Assembly (NCBI GenBank): GCA_017412605.1
Contig: JAFPWY010000007.1
Coordinates: forward strand, 116,239-180,238
Length of the DNA: 64,000 nt
From: Fibrobacter sp.
GTDB taxonomy: Bacteria > Fibrobacterota > Fibrobacteria > Fibrobacterales > Fibrobacteraceae
Reading direction: 5' to 3'
The position numbers were made by a program, and so were the translations under genes. The notes under the pieces are model-generated. The model had not been told where the DNA came from and made no database searches. It saw nothing but the letters and a program-made list of their open reading frames with translations. Shown piece by piece: positions 16,900 to 24,274 of this stretch. Every line of letters begins with the position of its first letter. Positions within the stretch are counted from its first letter, which is position 1.

Positions 16900-17023
16900 G
16901 TCCTAAAATTTAGCAGTAGTTAGCGCTCAAAATCAAAATATTCTCGCCCTAAATTGTACAAAATCGCATATTTTGACAAAAATCACATAAAACCGGGCGC
17001 CTATTAAATTATATTCAAGACGT

Positions 17024-18091
17024 ATGGCATACAATATTCAGGAATTATTAGCAGAAATGGTGAAGCGGGGAGCTTCGGACTTGCACATTACTGCAGGAAC
17101 TCCTCCCCTTTTCAGAATCTCAGGAAAATTGACTCCGATTGGAGAAGACAAGCTCAAACCGGACGAAACTATGCGCATGACGTATAGCCTGATGAACGAA
17201 CTCCAGAAAAAGACCTTCGAGCAGGTCAAGGAATGCGACTTCTCGTTCGGTATCGCGAACCTCGCACGTTTCCGTGCGAACGCCTACCTGCAGCGCGGTT
17301 GCGTGGCTCTCGCCCTCCGTATTATCCCGCTCGAAATCAAGACATTCAAGGAACTGGGCCTGCCCAAAATCATGGCCGAATTCACGACCCGTCCTTCCGG
17401 CCTTGTCCTGGTGACCGGCGCTACCGGTTCCGGTAAGTCCACGACGCTCGCCGCCATGATCGACAAGATCAACAAGGAACGCCACGAGCACATCCTTACC
17501 GTCGAGGACCCGATCGAATTTTTGCACAAGCACCAAGGTTGCATGATCAACCAGCGCGAAGTGGGCAGCGATACGAACAGCTTTGCCCAGGCACTCAAGA
17601 TGGCGCTGCGCCAGGACCCCGACGTGGTGCTCATCGGCGAAATGCGTGACCTCGAGACCATCCGTTCGGCATTGACCATCGCCGAAACCGGCCACCTTGC
17701 CTTTGCAACGTTGCACACCAACTCCTGCGTCCAGACCATCAACCGTATTGTCGACGCCTTCCCGAAGGGCGAACAGCAGACGGTCCGTACCCAGCTGTCC
17801 TTCGTGCTGCAGGGCGTCATCTGCCAGACCCTGCTCCCGAAAATCGGTGGCGGCCGCGTCATGGCGTACGAAGTGATGAACGTGACGCCGGGTATCCGCG
17901 CCCTTATCCGCGACGACAAGGTCCACCAGATTGAGTCGATGATTGAAATTGGCCAGAAGTTCGGTATGAACACCATGAACATGTGCTTGTGCGAACTCGT
18001 CAAGAACCGCAAGATCGACCGTTTCGATGCCCTCGCCCGCTCCCCGAGCCCGGACCAGCTGGAAAATCTTTTCTCAAAGGAAGGGGTGTAA
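17024..18091 (+). CDS. pilT: Type IV pilus retraction ATPase PilT
   Basis: A 355-residue secretion-superfamily ATPase. It has Walker A GATGSGKST (residues 132-140), the Asp box, Walker B VVLIGEMRD and the His box HLAFATLHTN. PilT powers pilus retraction and twitching motility, and length matches the family. The N-terminus (LLAEMVKRGASDLHITAG) is the PilT PAS-like domain. The ATG has no strong ribosome site. It is followed after four bases by pilC, an arrangement usual for type IV pilus loci. Confidence 0.93.
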   Translation: MAYNIQELLAEMVKRGASDLHITAGTPPLFRISGKLTPIGEDKLKPDETMRMTYSLMNELQKKTFEQVKECDFSFGIANLARFRANAYLQRGCVALALRIIPLEIKTFKELGLPKIMAEFTTRPSGLVLVTGATGSGKSTTLAAMIDKINKERHEHILTVEDPIEFLHKHQGCMINQREVGSDTNSFAQALKMALRQDPDVVLIGEMRDLETIRSALTIAETGHLAFATLHTNSCVQTINRIVDAFPKGEQQTVRTQLSFVLQGVICQTLLPKIGGGRVMAYEVMNVTPGIRALIRDDKVHQIESMIEIGQKFGMNTMNMCLCELVKNRKIDRFDALARSPSPDQLENLFSKEGV

Positions 18092-18095
18092 CTAA

Positions 18096-19298
18096 ATGGC
18101 CGAATTCCTATATAAAGCCACAAACAGCCAGGGAAACAACTTCGAAGGCACGCTGGAAGCAAAAGACAAGGCCGAAGCCGAAGCGCTGCTTCTTCGCCGT
18201 CGCCTGGTCATCGTGAGCCTGAAGAAGAAGCCCACCGAAATCAAAATCAAAATCGGCACCGGCATCAAGCACGAAGACCTCACCCGCTTCACACGTATGT
18301 TCTCGTCCATGTGCTCTGCAGGTCTGCCGATGCTGCAGTGCCTGAACATCCTCGAAGAGCAGTGCGAAAACCCGGAACTCAAGAACGTCGTCCACAAGGT
18401 GACTCAGTCCATCAACGGCGGTTCTTCGCTAGCCGATGCTCTCGCACTCCATCCGAAAGTCTTTGACGCTCTTTACTGCAACATGGTGGCCGCAGGCGAA
18501 GCAGGCGGTATCCTCGAAGGGATTCTCGCCCGTCTGGCAGAAACCATGGAAAACAGCATGCGCCTGAGGCGCAAGGTCAAGAAAGCTCTGACCTACCCGA
18601 TGATGGTTATCATCGTGGGTATCGTCGTGGTGATCGCCCTTATGACATTCGTGGTGCCTACGTTCGCCGAGCAGTTCGCAGCCCTCGATGCCGAGCTTCC
18701 CGCACCGACGCAGTTCGTGATGGGCATATCCGACTTTATCCGCGATAATGGCGCATTCCTGTTCCTGGGAGTCATCGCCGCGATTATCGGTTTCAAGATG
18801 GCGATGAAGGTCCCGAAGGTGAAGTTCGCCTGGGACAAGTTCATGCTGAAAGTCCCGAAGATCGGTGACCTACAAATCAAGTCCTCTACGGCCAGTTTCT
18901 CGCGTACGCTCGGAACCCTGCTGAACGCAGGCGTGTCCGTGATGGACGCACTCCGAGTCGTCGCCTCCACCGCCGGTAACATGGTCGTGGAAAAGGCAAT
19001 CGGTAAAATCGCCATCGGCATCGCCGGCGGTAAGTCCATCGCAGACCCCATGCAGGAAGTCGGAATTTTCCCGCCCATGGTCATCCAGATGACGGGCGTC
19101 GGCGAGAAGACCGGTAACCTCGGCGGCATGCTCCTCAAGCTTGCCGACTTCTACGACGAAGAAGTGGATGCGGCAGTGGACTCTGTCGTGAGCATGATCG
19201 AACCGCTCATCATCGTGTTCTTGGGCGGCGCGGTTGGTGGCCTCTTGATTGCTATGTATATGCCGATGTTCAGTATGGGCGAAGCTATTAAAGGCTAG
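18096..19298 (+). CDS. pilC: Type IV pilus inner-membrane platform protein PilC
   Basis: A 400-residue T2SF/GspF-family platform protein. Two homologous cytoplasmic helical domains (FTRMFSSMCSAGLPMLQCL and FSRTLGTLLNAGVSVMDAL) each precede membrane segments (MMVIIVGIVVVIALMTFVV and the last helix VGGLLIAMYMPMF). It couples the PilB/PilT motors to pilin assembly. It starts four bases after pilT with a good purine-rich site in the pilT tail, so the two are co-transcribed. Confidence 0.93.
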   Translation: MAEFLYKATNSQGNNFEGTLEAKDKAEAEALLLRRRLVIVSLKKKPTEIKIKIGTGIKHEDLTRFTRMFSSMCSAGLPMLQCLNILEEQCENPELKNVVHKVTQSINGGSSLADALALHPKVFDALYCNMVAAGEAGGILEGILARLAETMENSMRLRRKVKKALTYPMMVIIVGIVVVIALMTFVVPTFAEQFAALDAELPAPTQFVMGISDFIRDNGAFLFLGVIAAIIGFKMAMKVPKVKFAWDKFMLKVPKIGDLQIKSSTASFSRTLGTLLNAGVSVMDALRVVASTAGNMVVEKAIGKIAIGIAGGKSIADPMQEVGIFPPMVIQMTGVGEKTGNLGGMLLKLADFYDEEVDAAVDSVVSMIEPLIIVFLGGAVGGLLIAMYMPMFSMGEAIKG

Positions 19299-19520
19299 GA
19301 AGCCGTCGCAATAGTTCGTCACAACTCCGCTCACGTACATTTTAGTACGCTACGCGGAGTTGTTCCTGCTTTTGCTAGGCTTCCGTACGCCTGTACGCTA
19401 CGCCAAAGCGCTTTGTTACTGAGACTCCGCGCTTTAGCGCGGAAAATGGGCCTTGCCCATTGTTCGTCGAAGGATGTCGTAATCATATCTTGTCGGAAAC
19501 TTGTTTCCAAGCCAAGATAT
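19298..19520. repeat. Palindrome-rich spacer after pilC
   Basis: A chain of hairpins fills the 381-base gap 19299-19679. GGAAGCC (19298-19304) pairs with GGCTTCC (19378-19384), enclosing CAACTCCGC/GCGGAGTTG (19322-19330/19354-19362). Then come CCGCGC-TTTA-GCGCGG (19427-19442), AATGGGC-CTT-GCCCATT (19445-19461) and ATATCTTG/CAAGATAT (19485-19492/19513-19520). No frame accounts for it. It may be a structured RNA or decayed repeats. Confidence 0.5.
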
Positions 19521-19679
19521 AGATTAGAACCTCGCTCGGTTTTAAACGAAATTTCGTCTCGCTTGTTTCTTTAGAAACATTTTATTTTTTTTAACAAATT
19601 TCTTTATAGATTTTTCTATGTTGTTTTAATTTTTCGTTGTGCTTTGATTATATTTCATTATCATGTTTGGAGGAATTGT

Positions 19680-20228
19680 ATGAAAAAATATTTGTGCATT
19701 GCGGCTATTGCCTGTTTCGTCTTGTTTGTTGCTTGTTCCGACGACGAGAGTGTCGACAAACCGGCAAATGAACCCACTTCAACCATCATCCCTGCTTCTG
19801 GGGAATCCACTAGTTTTGTCGCAGCGAAAGGTTCCTGTGGGGGCGGCCATCTTGCAAAAAGGCATTTGATGGCTGAGGATTCTACCGAGATCGTCACGAC
19901 AGAGTATAGTCCAACAATAAAAGAATTCAGGCCTGGAGATTCCGTCGAGTTCGTCATGAAAGAGGATGGTTCCGCCGTTTTCTCGATCTACACTTATTCA
20001 ATATGTGCATACGATGGCCAGGTAATAGGCATAAAGCTTGAACTTCAAGGGGACACTTTGATTGTCCGTGAAGAGATTGAAATGTTCCCGGATACTGCTT
20101 GGGTCCAAACTGATTGTCTTTGTCTCGCCGACTACAAGATAGATATTCCCGCCGAGTATATCGGAGCCAAATACCTGGATTTCCACGACGCCAATCCCAA
20201 TCCTATTGTTTATAAAGAACAAGAGTGA
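19680..20228 (+). CDS. Lipoprotein of unknown function
   Basis: A 182-residue protein with a lipoprotein signal (IAAIACFVLFVACSDD; lipidated Cys near residue 19) and a short low-complexity spacer before a globular region rich in beta strands. It has scattered cysteines (SCGGG, SICAY, DCLC). I chose the ATG at 19680 because GGAGG lies six bases upstream. It is single, flanked by a palindromic spacer and a terminator. No family was recognised. Confidence 0.75.
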   Translation: MKKYLCIAAIACFVLFVACSDDESVDKPANEPTSTIIPASGESTSFVAAKGSCGGGHLAKRHLMAEDSTEIVTTEYSPTIKEFRPGDSVEFVMKEDGSAVFSIYTYSICAYDGQVIGIKLELQGDTLIVREEIEMFPDTAWVQTDCLCLADYKIDIPAEYIGAKYLDFHDANPNPIVYKEQE

Positions 20229-20245
20229 TTTTTGTGAATTTTTTG

Positions 20246-20280
20246 AGAGGCTCCCTTTGAAAAGGGGCCTCTTTTACTTT
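20246..20280 (+). terminator. Rho-independent terminator after the lipoprotein gene
   Basis: AGAGGC-T-CCCTTT pairs with AAAGGG-GCCTCT (20246-20272) with one bulged T, followed by a T-rich tract. Confidence 0.8.
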
Positions 20281-20399
20281 TTCTCACTTCTTTTTTACAA
20301 AAACAAAGCTACAGTTGATACAGTCAATTCTATTTAGGCAGGCTTTCCTAGTGACTGCAGGGCTCGACAGTAGTATCTTTGAAGAAAAAGAGGTTTACT

Positions 20400-21410
20400 A
20401 TGAAAATCAAGTATTTGTTGCCCCTGTTTGCCGCCGCCATGATGGCCGCCTGTTCCGATGATGACTCCTCCCCGAGCCAGGTACAGGATCCCGTCAGCAT
20501 CGACTCGTCCTCTTCTGCTGAAATGCTGCTCCCGCCGGAACTCTCCAGCTCCGATGCAGCATCGGCAACCGTCTCCAGTTCCGACATGGCAGCTCCGGTC
20601 GAGGGCCTTTCTTCCAGCGCACCGGCACCCTCCGGCGAAGTCCTGGACGAAAACGGCAAGCTTCTCGTTCTCGACTCTTCGTACGAATACATTTTCTACG
20701 GTGGAGAATTGACCGGCAGGGAACAATTCAAGTACGGACGATTCGAAGCAAGAATGAAGATGGCCGCCATTTCGGGCACCGTGAGTTCCATGTTCCTCAA
20801 CTACGACAACTCCTACAAGCTGGGCGAGGAACCGTGGAACGAAATCGATATCGAAATCCTCGGCAAGGACCAGACCAAATGGCAGTCCAACATCATCACT
20901 CGTGAAGCAGATCCCGCCATCAAGGGCACGACCACGTCAGAAACAATCCATGAATATGGTTTTGACGCCACACAGGAATTTCATTTGTACGCAATCGTCT
21001 GGACGCCGGAATACGTGGCATGGGAAATCGACAGCGTCGAAGTTCGTCGCGATACCCTCGGCATGACCCACGGCACCCATGCCGACGCCGACCAGGTAAA
21101 GTTCCTGACCGAGAAGCAATCGCTCCGCTTCAATCTGTGGGCCTCCAAGACTCCTTCCTGGACTGGCAAGTTCACCGGCATCGGCCTCCCCGTCGAACAG
21201 CAAATCGACTATGTGCGCACCTATTCCTACGACGAAGCCACCAAGGGATTCACCCTCCTGTGGCAGGACGACTTCGAAGGGACCTCGCTCAATCCGGAAC
21301 GCTGGAGCCGTGGCAACTGGACGATGGAATTGGTCGAATACCGCGTTCAGAATGTCAAGGTTTCCGACGGCATGGCAAGAATTATCCTTGATTACGAAAA
21401 AACAAGATAA
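20400..21410 (+). CDS. Circularly permuted GH16 beta-glucanase lipoprotein
   Basis: A 336-residue lipoprotein (lipobox MMAACS) with a serine-rich linker to about residue 80, then a glycoside hydrolase family 16 domain. The catalytic motif EIDIEILG has Glu148 and Glu152 as nucleophile and acid/base. The strand order is permuted: the segment that begins normal GH16 enzymes (FTLLWQDDFEGTSLNPERW) is at the C-terminus, about residues 284-336. This is the known arrangement of the F. succinogenes 1,3-1,4-beta-glucanase (lichenase). It probably degrades mixed-linkage glucan at the cell surface. ATG at 20400 has AGAGG upstream. Confidence 0.87.
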   Translation: MKIKYLLPLFAAAMMAACSDDDSSPSQVQDPVSIDSSSSAEMLLPPELSSSDAASATVSSSDMAAPVEGLSSSAPAPSGEVLDENGKLLVLDSSYEYIFYGGELTGREQFKYGRFEARMKMAAISGTVSSMFLNYDNSYKLGEEPWNEIDIEILGKDQTKWQSNIITREADPAIKGTTTSETIHEYGFDATQEFHLYAIVWTPEYVAWEIDSVEVRRDTLGMTHGTHADADQVKFLTEKQSLRFNLWASKTPSWTGKFTGIGLPVEQQIDYVRTYSYDEATKGFTLLWQDDFEGTSLNPERWSRGNWTMELVEYRVQNVKVSDGMARIILDYEKTR

Positions 21411-21440
21411 GAAAAATTCATAAGTTCCTCCTAACCCCCT

Positions 21441-21468
21441 ATCCCCGGCCCCCGTGCCGGGGATTTTT
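21441..21468 (+). terminator. Rho-independent terminator after the beta-glucanase gene
   Basis: ATCCCCGGC (21441-21449) pairs with GCCGGGGAT (21456-21464), followed by five Ts. Confidence 0.85.
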
Positions 21469-21490
21469 GCGATTTCTCACCTTGCACACT

Positions 21491-21522
21491 TTTGCCGTTA
21501 CGTTCGCCTTTTTCTAAATTTG
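21491..21522 (+). promoter_or_regulatory. Bacteroidetes-style promoter of alaS
   Basis: TTTG at 21491-21494 and TAAATTTG at 21515-21522, separated by 20 bases, fit the TTTG / TAnnTTTG promoter form known from Bacteroidetes, a related phylum. They end 25 bases before the alaS ATG. Confidence 0.5.
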
Positions 21523-21547
21523 TGCCGTAAAATAAAAAGGACACAAT

Positions 21548-24181
21548 ATGCCTACTATGACTTCTGCGCAGGTGCGCGAATCCTTTATCAAGTTCTTTGA
21601 ATCCAAGGGCCACCTCTTTGTGCGTTCTTCGCCGGTGGTTCCGCATGACGACCCGACGCTCATGTTCACGAACGCGGGCATGAACCAGTTCAAGGCCATC
21701 TTCCTGGGTGACAATCCGAAGGGCTGGAAGCGCGCATGCAACAGCCAGAAGTGCATCCGCACCGGCGATATCGAGAACGTGGGAAAGACCAGCCGCCACG
21801 GCACCTTCTTCGAGATGCTCGGCAACTGGAGCTTCGGCGACTACTATAAGAAAGAAGCCATTGCTTGGGCTTGGGAACTCCTCACCGAAGTGTGGAAGCT
21901 CCCGAAGGAACGCCTGTTCGCGACTGTCTATCAGGACGATGACGAAGCCTGGCAGATTTGGAAGGACGTGTCCGGCCTTCCGGATGACCGCATCATGCGT
22001 TTCGATGCTCACTCCAACTTCTGGGAAATGGGCGACACCGGTCCGTGCGGCCCCTGCTCCGAAATCCATTACGACCGCGGCGACCTCGCCACGCAGGCCG
22101 AGACGTTCAAGGACCCGATCAAGGGCGTGAACGGCGAAAACGACCGCTACATCGAAATCTGGAATAACGTGTTCATGCAGTACGAACGCGTGAGCGATGG
22201 CAGCCTCATTCCGCTGAAGGCCAAGAACGTCGATACCGGTATGGGCTTCGAACGTATCTGCGCCATTCTCCAGGGCAAGACCAGCAACTACGACACCGAC
22301 GTGTTCACCCCGATTATCGCTAAGATTGCTGAACTCTCCGGCGTTCCGTACAACGATGGCGAAGCCGGCACCCCGCACCGTGTGATTGCCGACCACATCC
22401 GCGCTATTTCTTTCGCTATTGCCGACGGCGCTCTCCCGAGCAACGAAGGTCGTGGCTACGTGCTCCGCCGCATCTTGCGCCGCGCAAGCCGCTTTGCCCG
22501 CCTGCTCGGCCAAAAGAAGCCGTTCATTTGCCAGCTCGTTCAGGTTCTCGCCGATACGATGGGCGATGCCTTCCCGGAAATCCGTGAACGCAAGGAATTC
22601 GTCGCAAGCGTCATCAAGAGCGAAGAAGAAAGCTTTATCCGCACGCTCGACGCCGGTCTCGAACGCTTCGCCGCCATTTCCGCCGACTTGAAGAAGGGCG
22701 ACAAGATTCCGGGCGACAAGGTGTTCCTCCTTTACGATACCTACGGATTCCCGCCGGACCTCACTGGCATTCTCGCCGAAGAAAAGGGCCTCCTCATCGA
22801 TGAAGAAGGCTACGAGAAGTGCATGGAAGAACAGAAGGCCCGCGCCCGCGCTAACATGAAGCAGGGCATCAACACGATGGGAACCGAAGGCTGGACGCAG
22901 TATAGCGAAGAAAGCACCAAGTTCGTGGGCTACGAGCTCTCCGCTTGTGAAACGAAGGTTGTCCGCTGGCGCGAAGATAAGGGCGTCCTCTCCATCGTGC
23001 TCGAAACTTCTCCGTTCTATGCCGAAATGGGTGGCCAGGTCGGCGACAAGGGTACGCTCGTTTCCGCGGACCTGGAAATTGACGTGTTCGACACCGTGAA
23101 GGTGAACGATACCGCCCTCTGCCGCGGCAAGGTGAAGAAGGGTACGGCCAACGAAGAGACGATGGGCGCCGTGTTCATGGCGACTGTCGATAACGACCGC
23201 CGTAACGACATCCGCAAGAACCACTCCGCAACACACTTGCTGCAGGCTGCGCTCCGCCAGGTGCTCGGCACTCACGTGCAACAGCAGGGTAGCTTCGTTT
23301 CGAACGAGCTCCTCCGCTTCGACTTCAGCCACTTCAACGCGATGACCGCCGAAGAAATCCAGAAGGTCGAAGACATCGTGAACGCGAAGGTCATGGAATG
23401 CCTGCCGGTCAACACTCAGGTGATGGGTGTGGACGAAGCCAAGGCTAGCGGTGCTATGGCTCTGTTCGGCGAAAAGTATGGCGACGAAGTCCGCGTCGTG
23501 AAGATGGGCTGCGCCAACGAAGAATTCTCCAAGGAACTCTGCGGTGGCTTGCATGTGCAGAACACCGGTAACATCGGCCTCATGAAGATTGTTTCTGAAT
23601 CCAGCGTGTCCGCTGGCGTGCGCCGTATCGAAGCAGTCTCTGGCCGTGGCGCTCTCTCCCTGCTCCGCGCTGGCACGCACATCCTGACTGCCCTCCGCGA
23701 ACAGCTCCGCTGCAAGGACGCCGAAGTTCTCGACCGCATTCAGCAGAGCTTTGCCAAGACGCAGAACCTCGAAAAGAGCCTCCAGTCCGTGAAGCTGGAA
23801 CTTGCAACACTCGCCGCTGCCGAACTCTTGAACGGCGGCATCAACGTGGCTGGCGTGAACCTCTACGTCCGCGAACTTTCCATCCCTGATGAAAAGTACA
23901 AGAACCTGCTTGACGGCGTTCAGAACAAGCTTGACACCGACAGCGTCGCCGTGATTGCCAACAAGGACAACGGTTCCGGCAGCATCGCCGTGATGGTCGG
24001 CAAGAATGTTCAGGCCAAGGGCATCAAGGCCGGTGACCTCGTCAAGGATCTCGCCGCTGCTTGCGGTGGCCGCGGCGGTGGACGTCCGGACCGCGCTCAG
24101 GCCGGTACCAAGGAAGTCGACAAGATTGCCGGTGCTATCGCGAACGCCAACAACTGGATTCGCGCCAAGCTTGGTGCCTAA
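21548..24181 (+). CDS. alaS: Alanyl-tRNA synthetase
   Basis: An 877-residue class II synthetase, full length for the family. The N-terminal catalytic core (FFESKGHLFVRSSPVVPHDD, TNAGMNQFK) is followed by the editing domain with the zinc/catalytic HSATHLLQAAL and CGGLHVQNTGNIG motifs, and the C-terminal C-Ala domain ending GGRGGGRPDRAQAG. It charges tRNA-Ala and edits Ser/Gly mischarging. It stands alone between two terminators. Confidence 0.96.
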   Translation: MPTMTSAQVRESFIKFFESKGHLFVRSSPVVPHDDPTLMFTNAGMNQFKAIFLGDNPKGWKRACNSQKCIRTGDIENVGKTSRHGTFFEMLGNWSFGDYYKKEAIAWAWELLTEVWKLPKERLFATVYQDDDEAWQIWKDVSGLPDDRIMRFDAHSNFWEMGDTGPCGPCSEIHYDRGDLATQAETFKDPIKGVNGENDRYIEIWNNVFMQYERVSDGSLIPLKAKNVDTGMGFERICAILQGKTSNYDTDVFTPIIAKIAELSGVPYNDGEAGTPHRVIADHIRAISFAIADGALPSNEGRGYVLRRILRRASRFARLLGQKKPFICQLVQVLADTMGDAFPEIRERKEFVASVIKSEEESFIRTLDAGLERFAAISADLKKGDKIPGDKVFLLYDTYGFPPDLTGILAEEKGLLIDEEGYEKCMEEQKARARANMKQGINTMGTEGWTQYSEESTKFVGYELSACETKVVRWREDKGVLSIVLETSPFYAEMGGQVGDKGTLVSADLEIDVFDTVKVNDTALCRGKVKKGTANEETMGAVFMATVDNDRRNDIRKNHSATHLLQAALRQVLGTHVQQQGSFVSNELLRFDFSHFNAMTAEEIQKVEDIVNAKVMECLPVNTQVMGVDEAKASGAMALFGEKYGDEVRVVKMGCANEEFSKELCGGLHVQNTGNIGLMKIVSESSVSAGVRRIEAVSGRGALSLLRAGTHILTALREQLRCKDAEVLDRIQQSFAKTQNLEKSLQSVKLELATLAAAELLNGGINVAGVNLYVRELSIPDEKYKNLLDGVQNKLDTDSVAVIANKDNGSGSIAVMVGKNVQAKGIKAGDLVKDLAAACGGRGGGRPDRAQAGTKEVDKIAGAIANANNWIRAKLGA

Positions 24182-24208
24182 CGAAACAATCCATTACTGA
24201 ATGTAACG

Positions 24209-24240
24209 TTGCCCCCGCCAATGTGCGGGGGCAATTTTTT
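24209..24240 (+). terminator. Rho-independent terminator after alaS
   Basis: TTGCCCCCGC (24209-24218) pairs with GCGGGGGCAA (24225-24234), then a T-run. Confidence 0.9.
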
Positions 24241-24274
24241 ATATTTTTCCCGGAATTCTCAATAGGAGAAAATA

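Noticed and set aside
21431..23680. Long minus-strand frame of 749 codons
   Set aside because: It lies antisense to alaS, which is a certain gene, and its translation is His/Ala/Glu-rich with no recognisable motif; open antisense frames follow from the GC-rich third codon positions.
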